From NCBI GenBank assembly GCA_041158225.1, contig JBEBBU010000002.1:1-10223 (forward strand): a DNA stretch of 10,223 bases, given 5' to 3'. Under the pieces are notes generated by a model. The model saw only the letters and a program-made list of their open reading frames with translations, ran no database searches and was not told the origin of the DNA. Positions 8,159 to 10,223 of this stretch are shown here, piece by piece. This stretch comes from JBEBBU01 sp041158225 (GTDB taxonomy: Bacteria > Pseudomonadota > Gammaproteobacteria > Methylococcales > Methylococcaceae). Numbering within the stretch: position 1 is the stretch's first letter; each line of letters opens with the position of its first letter. The position numbers and the translations under genes are program-made.

Positions 8159-9439
8159 TTAACCGAAGCAGTCCTGTCTGAAATGCTCATACCATTGGTA
8201 AGTCTGGTTCGCCTCGGCAGTTCTGTCGTCACTTCTGGTCGACTCGGTCAGGCTGATGGTTTTGAGTTGATGCTGTTCGTTATCGTGCAGATAAATGCCG
8301 GTGATGGAAATTGCCTGTTGAGGACTGACCAGGCTGTAGCAGTGATTGATGAGAGGCGTGGGTGTCAGAGGTTGGTCGTGCATGCTGGCGCTGATCGCGG
8401 CGGCACATACCTTGGCCTGAGTGTTGGCAGCAAATGCTGATTTTGGCATTGGCCCGGCCTGGCATGCATCGCCTATGACATGAATATCCGGAGCCAGAGT
8501 TGAGCTGAAGTCTGCTGTATCCACCGGGCACCAGCCGCTTGCGTCTGTCAGGCCGTTTGCGGCAGCAAGCTGGCTGGCGCGTTGGGGTGGGATGACATTG
8601 AGTACATCTGCCCTGTGCCTGCCGAAGGCGGTGTGAACGGTCTGGGTGCTGATGTCTATATGATCGAGAGGGCCTTCCTGCTCGAGGCTGATCCATTCGA
8701 TCATGCCGGGGTAAAGTTCGTCCCATGCAGCCATGAATCCACGCTGTTTGCTGAATGATTTTTTTCCATCAATGAGCAGGATTTTTGCACGCGGGTTGGT
8801 GATGCGAAGGCGTGAGGCAATGAGTGATGCACGCTCGTAAGGCCCTGGAGGGCAGCGATAGGGCGAGGGGGGGATCGTCATGATCAATGTGCCACCTGCT
8901 GGGAGGCTTGTGATCATGCGTTGCATTAACAGCGTCTGGTGGCCGGCGATCCAGGCGTGCGCAAGTTGCTGGTGCCTGCCGTTTTCCGTGCCTGGGATGG
9001 CATTCCAGTCGAGTTGTATGCCGGGGGCCATGACAAGGCGATCAAAGGGCAGTTTTTCGCCGGAGTCCAGTTCAACCAGGCGGCGGGCAGCATCAATACT
9101 GGTAATGCTGGTATGGATGATACGAATGCCCAGTCTGGCCAGATTGTCATAGTGGCTGAACAGCGTGATGTAGGGGCGCCAGCCGGCAATGACCAGATTG
9201 GAGGCGGGGCAGGCGACATGAATGGGGTTGCGTTCGATGATGGTGATGGCTGCGTCTGGAAGATGCCTTTTAAGGTAGCGGGCCGTTGTGACGCCGCCGT
9301 AGCCGCCACCCACTATCAGGATGCGGGCTTTTTTTGATGTGGACGCGAATATTGCGCTGGCTGGTGGTGACAGTAGGGCTGCGGTGCCAGCGAGCCCCAA
9401 CTGTTTCAGTATATGGCGCCGGGAAACATGCGTGATCAT
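8159..9439 (-). CDS. fccB: Flavocytochrome c sulfide dehydrogenase flavoprotein (FccB-like), Tat-exported
   Basis: This is the predicted periplasmic FAD subunit that oxidises sulfide and passes electrons to its cytochrome partner, 426 residues. The N-terminus has a twin-arginine signal (SRRHILK at 6-12, then a hydrophobic segment to about SPPASA), so it is probably folded before export. The Rossmann motif ILIVGGGYGG (40-49) binds FAD. Cys77 in HVACPASN aligns with the Cys that covalently links FAD in Allochromatium FccB. Cys196 (YRCPPGP) and Cys304 (GWCPVD) correspond to the redox-active disulfide pair. VIGDACQAGPMPKSAFAAN (321-339) is the second FAD signature, and a CYSLVSP segment marks the FCSD C-terminal domain. 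The ATG overlaps the stop of the cytochrome gene (ATGA) and lacks its own Shine-Dalgarno, indicating coupling. The substrate could be another sulfur compound; sulfide is inferred from the family and the conserved cysteines. Confidence 0.92.
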   Translation of the reverse strand: MITHVSRRHILKQLGLAGTAALLSPPASAIFASTSKKARILIVGGGYGGVTTARYLKRHLPDAAITIIERNPIHVACPASNLVIAGWRPYITLFSHYDNLARLGIRIIHTSITSIDAARRLVELDSGEKLPFDRLVMAPGIQLDWNAIPGTENGRHQQLAHAWIAGHQTLLMQRMITSLPAGGTLIMTIPPSPYRCPPGPYERASLIASRLRITNPRAKILLIDGKKSFSKQRGFMAAWDELYPGMIEWISLEQEGPLDHIDISTQTVHTAFGRHRADVLNVIPPQRASQLAAANGLTDASGWCPVDTADFSSTLAPDIHVIGDACQAGPMPKSAFAANTQAKVCAAAISASMHDQPLTPTPLINHCYSLVSPQQAISITGIYLHDNEQHQLKTISLTESTRSDDRTAEANQTYQWYEHFRQDCFG

Positions 9440-9708
9440 GAGCAGGGAGACATCTGTATGTCTGACAGTCCGGTGAGTATGCGTGGCATGATGCCGCTGT
9501 GGGTGCCTGTTGATTGGGCAAGCACGCGGCAGGCCTGGGTCATTTCAAGCTGATCAATGGTAGCGCCAGAGTCATAGTCATCGTCCTGCCAGTTGACGCT
9601 GTGACAGGATGCGCACTGCTCCATCAGCGTGGGAGGGGGGGCGGTTTGCGCAGGATGCCAGACAAGGCATGCGACAACTGCGGACAGTATTGGCAGGTAA
9701 CGAGGCAT
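9436..9708 (-). CDS. fccA: Short monoheme cytochrome c (FccA-like), partner of the flavoprotein
   Basis: This is a predicted periplasmic class I cytochrome c that would accept electrons from the adjacent FccB-like protein. From ATG 9708 it has 90 residues: a Sec-type signal peptide (MPRYLPILSAVVACLVWHPA, cleavage probably near QTA at 21-23), heme motif CASCH at 32-36, and a probable axial Met74 in SGIMPRILTGLSD, which resembles the IMGRIAKGYSD segment of FccA. The His-to-Met distance of 38 residues suits one FccA domain. The protein ends SDIQMSPCS, just where the family would continue into a final alanine-rich helix, so the C-terminus is short. In-frame ATG 9753 would place a hydrophilic stretch before the signal peptide and was not chosen. 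A weak GGAT precedes ATG 9708. The stop overlaps the fccB start by 4 bases. The symbol is by resemblance and context. Confidence 0.8.
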   Translation of the reverse strand: MPRYLPILSAVVACLVWHPAQTAPPPTLMEQCASCHSVNWQDDDYDSGATIDQLEMTQACRVLAQSTGTHSGIMPRILTGLSDIQMSPCS

Positions 9709-9812
9709 GGTGTGATCCAGAGCTGTGGGCTGTTCGAAACCAGGGATTATCATGCCTCAAAACTGGCGGGCATGACAGTGGGAGCGGCTGATGACGGTGC
9801 GTTGCCGGAGAT

Positions 9813-9842
9813 TCTGTATCGTCGAAAGGCAAAAAAGTTCAA
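9813..9842 (-). promoter_or_regulatory. Candidate promoter toward the fccA-fccB genes
   Basis: On the minus strand TTGAAC (9837-9842) is followed by 18 bases and TACAGA (9813-9818), a partial match to sigma70 elements. It would start transcription near 9806, about 100 bases before ATG 9708. The -10 matches only three of six consensus positions, so this is weak and rests mainly on position. Confidence 0.25.
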
Positions 9843-9850
9843 TCTGCTCG

Positions 9851-9878
9851 TTGACATGGCTAGGCGAAATGATAGACT
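9851..9878 (+). promoter_or_regulatory. Probable sigma70 promoter of the pmoC operon
   Basis: A perfect TTGACA (9851-9856), a 16-base spacer and TAGACT (9873-9878) are present. TG at 9870-9871 forms an extended -10 (TGA-TAGACT). Transcription would begin near 9885, leaving a leader of about 130 bases before pmoC. Methane monooxygenase operons are known to be transcribed from sigma70-type promoters upstream of pmoC, which fits the placement. Confidence 0.6.
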
Positions 9879-9959
9879 GCCATGCACCAAAGGATCAGGT
9901 GGTGGTTTCAGTGTATGTCACCTCGGGTGTCGTACCTGTTACACATCAGAACAATAAGC

Positions 9960-10004
9960 ATGGACCAAATCGCTCCGGCACTAGTCGGGTTTTTGATACC
10001 TTAA
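9960..10004 (+). other. Possible 14-residue leader reading frame ahead of pmoC
   Basis: An ATG at 9960 opens a frame reading MDQIAPALVGFLIP that ends in TAA at 10002-10004. The last two bases of that stop fall inside the AAGGAGGT of pmoC. If translated, terminating ribosomes would lie directly over the pmoC binding site. No Shine-Dalgarno is seen before this ATG, so translation is doubtful. Confidence 0.2.
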
Positions 10005-10010
10005 GGAGGT
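10003..10010 (+). promoter_or_regulatory. Strong ribosome binding site of pmoC
   Basis: AAGGAGGT is a near-perfect anti-16S complement, 5 bases before ATG 10016. It is much stronger than the binding sites of the minus-strand genes here, in keeping with the very high expression of methane monooxygenase. Confidence 0.9.
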
Positions 10011-10015
10011 TAACT

Positions 10016-10223
10016 ATGGCTGCAACAACCATTGGTGGTGTAGCGGCGGCTGATAAGCCCTTGTTGGACAAGGGTTGGCTGGCGTTTGCATTCACGATCT
10101 ACACCGTGTTCTACATGTGGGTTCGCTGGTACGAAGGCGTTTACGGCTGGTCCGCTGGTCTGGACAGCTTCGCACCTGAGTTCGAAACCTACTGGATGAA
10201 CTTCCTGTACACGGAAATCGTTC
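10016..10223 (+). CDS. pmoC: Particulate methane monooxygenase subunit C, N-terminal part (cut by window edge)
   Basis: PmoC is the gamma subunit of the membrane-bound copper methane monooxygenase (PmoABC trimer), which oxidises methane to methanol in intracytoplasmic membranes. The 69 codons present begin MAATTIGGVAAADKPLLDKG, then a first membrane segment (about 20-36, WLAFAFTIYTVFYMWVR), and continue WYEGVYGWSAGLDSFAPEFE and YWMNFLYTEIV. This closely matches the start of Methylococcus-type PmoC as I recall it. The conserved metal ligands of PmoC (Asp/His/His) lie beyond the window and cannot be checked. pmoA and pmoB are expected downstream. Ammonia monooxygenase AmoC is a homologue, but the MAATTIGG start and the loop after the first membrane segment favour PmoC of a Methylococcales member. 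The gene has its own promoter and a strong binding site, and is divergent from fccA. Confidence 0.95.
   Translation, partial: MAATTIGGVAAADKPLLDKGWLAFAFTIYTVFYMWVRWYEGVYGWSAGLDSFAPEFETYWMNFLYTEIV

Larger units (their letters stand above)
9709..10015. other. Intergenic region between divergent fccA and pmoC
   Basis: These 307 bases separate the leftward cytochrome gene from the rightward pmoC. Visible content: a sigma70-like promoter toward pmoC (9851-9878), a weaker candidate toward fccA (9813-9842) whose -35 lies 8 bases away, a leader of about 130 bases with a small hairpin (CACC TCG GGTG at 9919-9929, flanked by GTGTA 9911-9915 and TACAC 9940-9944), a possible 14-codon leader frame (9960-10004), and the pmoC ribosome binding site. 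The open frames that cross this region show no recognisable protein features. Confidence 0.75.

Noticed and set aside
8280..8726. A 148-codon frame on the minus strand inside fccB
   Set aside because: It is an Arg/Pro/His-rich out-of-frame shadow of the flavoprotein gene, with no start signal or domain.
9709..9753. ATG 9753 as the start of the cytochrome
   Set aside because: It would put 15 mostly polar residues ahead of an otherwise complete signal peptide, with GAGG only 1 base from the ATG.
9514..9957. A 147-codon plus-strand open frame running over the cytochrome gene into the pmoC leader
   Set aside because: It is antisense to the cytochrome, has no recognisable domain or good binding site, and runs through the probable pmoC promoter. 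It is most likely chance.
9975..9994. Terminator- or attenuator-like CCGGCACTAGTCGG followed by five T in the pmoC leader
   Set aside because: The paired arms are only three bases plus an interrupted inner palindrome. This is too weak to call a terminator, and it sits just before a gene expected to be highly expressed.
10016..10223. Ammonia monooxygenase AmoC as an alternative to PmoC
   Set aside because: The families are homologous, but the N-terminal MAATTIGG and the loop after the first membrane segment match Methylococcus-type PmoC much better than AmoC as I recall it. The rest of the operon would settle it.

Overview
The window looks like chromosomal DNA of a gammaproteobacterial (type I, Methylococcales-like) methanotroph. 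The main evidence is the right edge. There, a plus-strand gene with a strong Shine-Dalgarno encodes the N-terminus of PmoC, the first subunit gene of the membrane-bound (particulate) methane monooxygenase operon, and it closely resembles the Methylococcus-type protein. The rest of the window carries gene neighbourhoods typical of gammaproteobacteria (pyrG-kdsA-eno-ftsB and accA-tilS).

Layout: positions 1-9708 hold ten genes, all on the minus strand and tightly packed. In order of transcription (right to left) they are: fccA-like monoheme cytochrome c (9436-9708), fccB-like flavocytochrome c sulfide dehydrogenase flavoprotein (8159-9439), a YiiP/FieF-like cation diffusion facilitator (7190-8098), a dienelactone hydrolase family protein (6466-7185), accA (5462-6430), tilS (4071-about 5465), pyrG (2391-4028), kdsA (1549-2394), eno (234-1520) and ftsB (1-195, cut by the window edge). 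Neighbours either overlap by 4 bases (fccA/fccB, accA/tilS if it starts at CTG, pyrG/kdsA) or are 4-60 bases apart. The set could therefore be one long transcript or several overlapping ones. No convincing intrinsic terminator was seen between the genes.

The only stretch over 300 bases without a clear gene is 9709-10015. It lies between the divergent fccA and pmoC genes. It contains a good sigma70-like promoter for pmoC (TTGACA, 16-base spacer, extended -10), a leader of about 130 bases, and a weaker candidate promoter pointing toward fccA.

Functional picture: the housekeeping block covers cell division (FtsB), glycolysis (Eno), KDO synthesis for lipopolysaccharide (KdsA), CTP synthesis (PyrG), tRNA-Ile lysidine formation (TilS) and fatty-acid initiation (AccA). 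The accessory block next to pmoC encodes a putative periplasmic sulfide:cytochrome c oxidoreductase, a metal exporter and an alpha/beta hydrolase. Main points of interest: tilS has no ATG/GTG/TTG start upstream of its PP-loop; KdsA carries the metal-dependent Cys/His/Glu/Asp set; the FccA-like cytochrome is short at its C-terminus; the CDF has changed transport-site ligands; and sulfide-oxidation genes are placed head-to-head with the methane monooxygenase operon. I did not find a clearly new multi-gene system.
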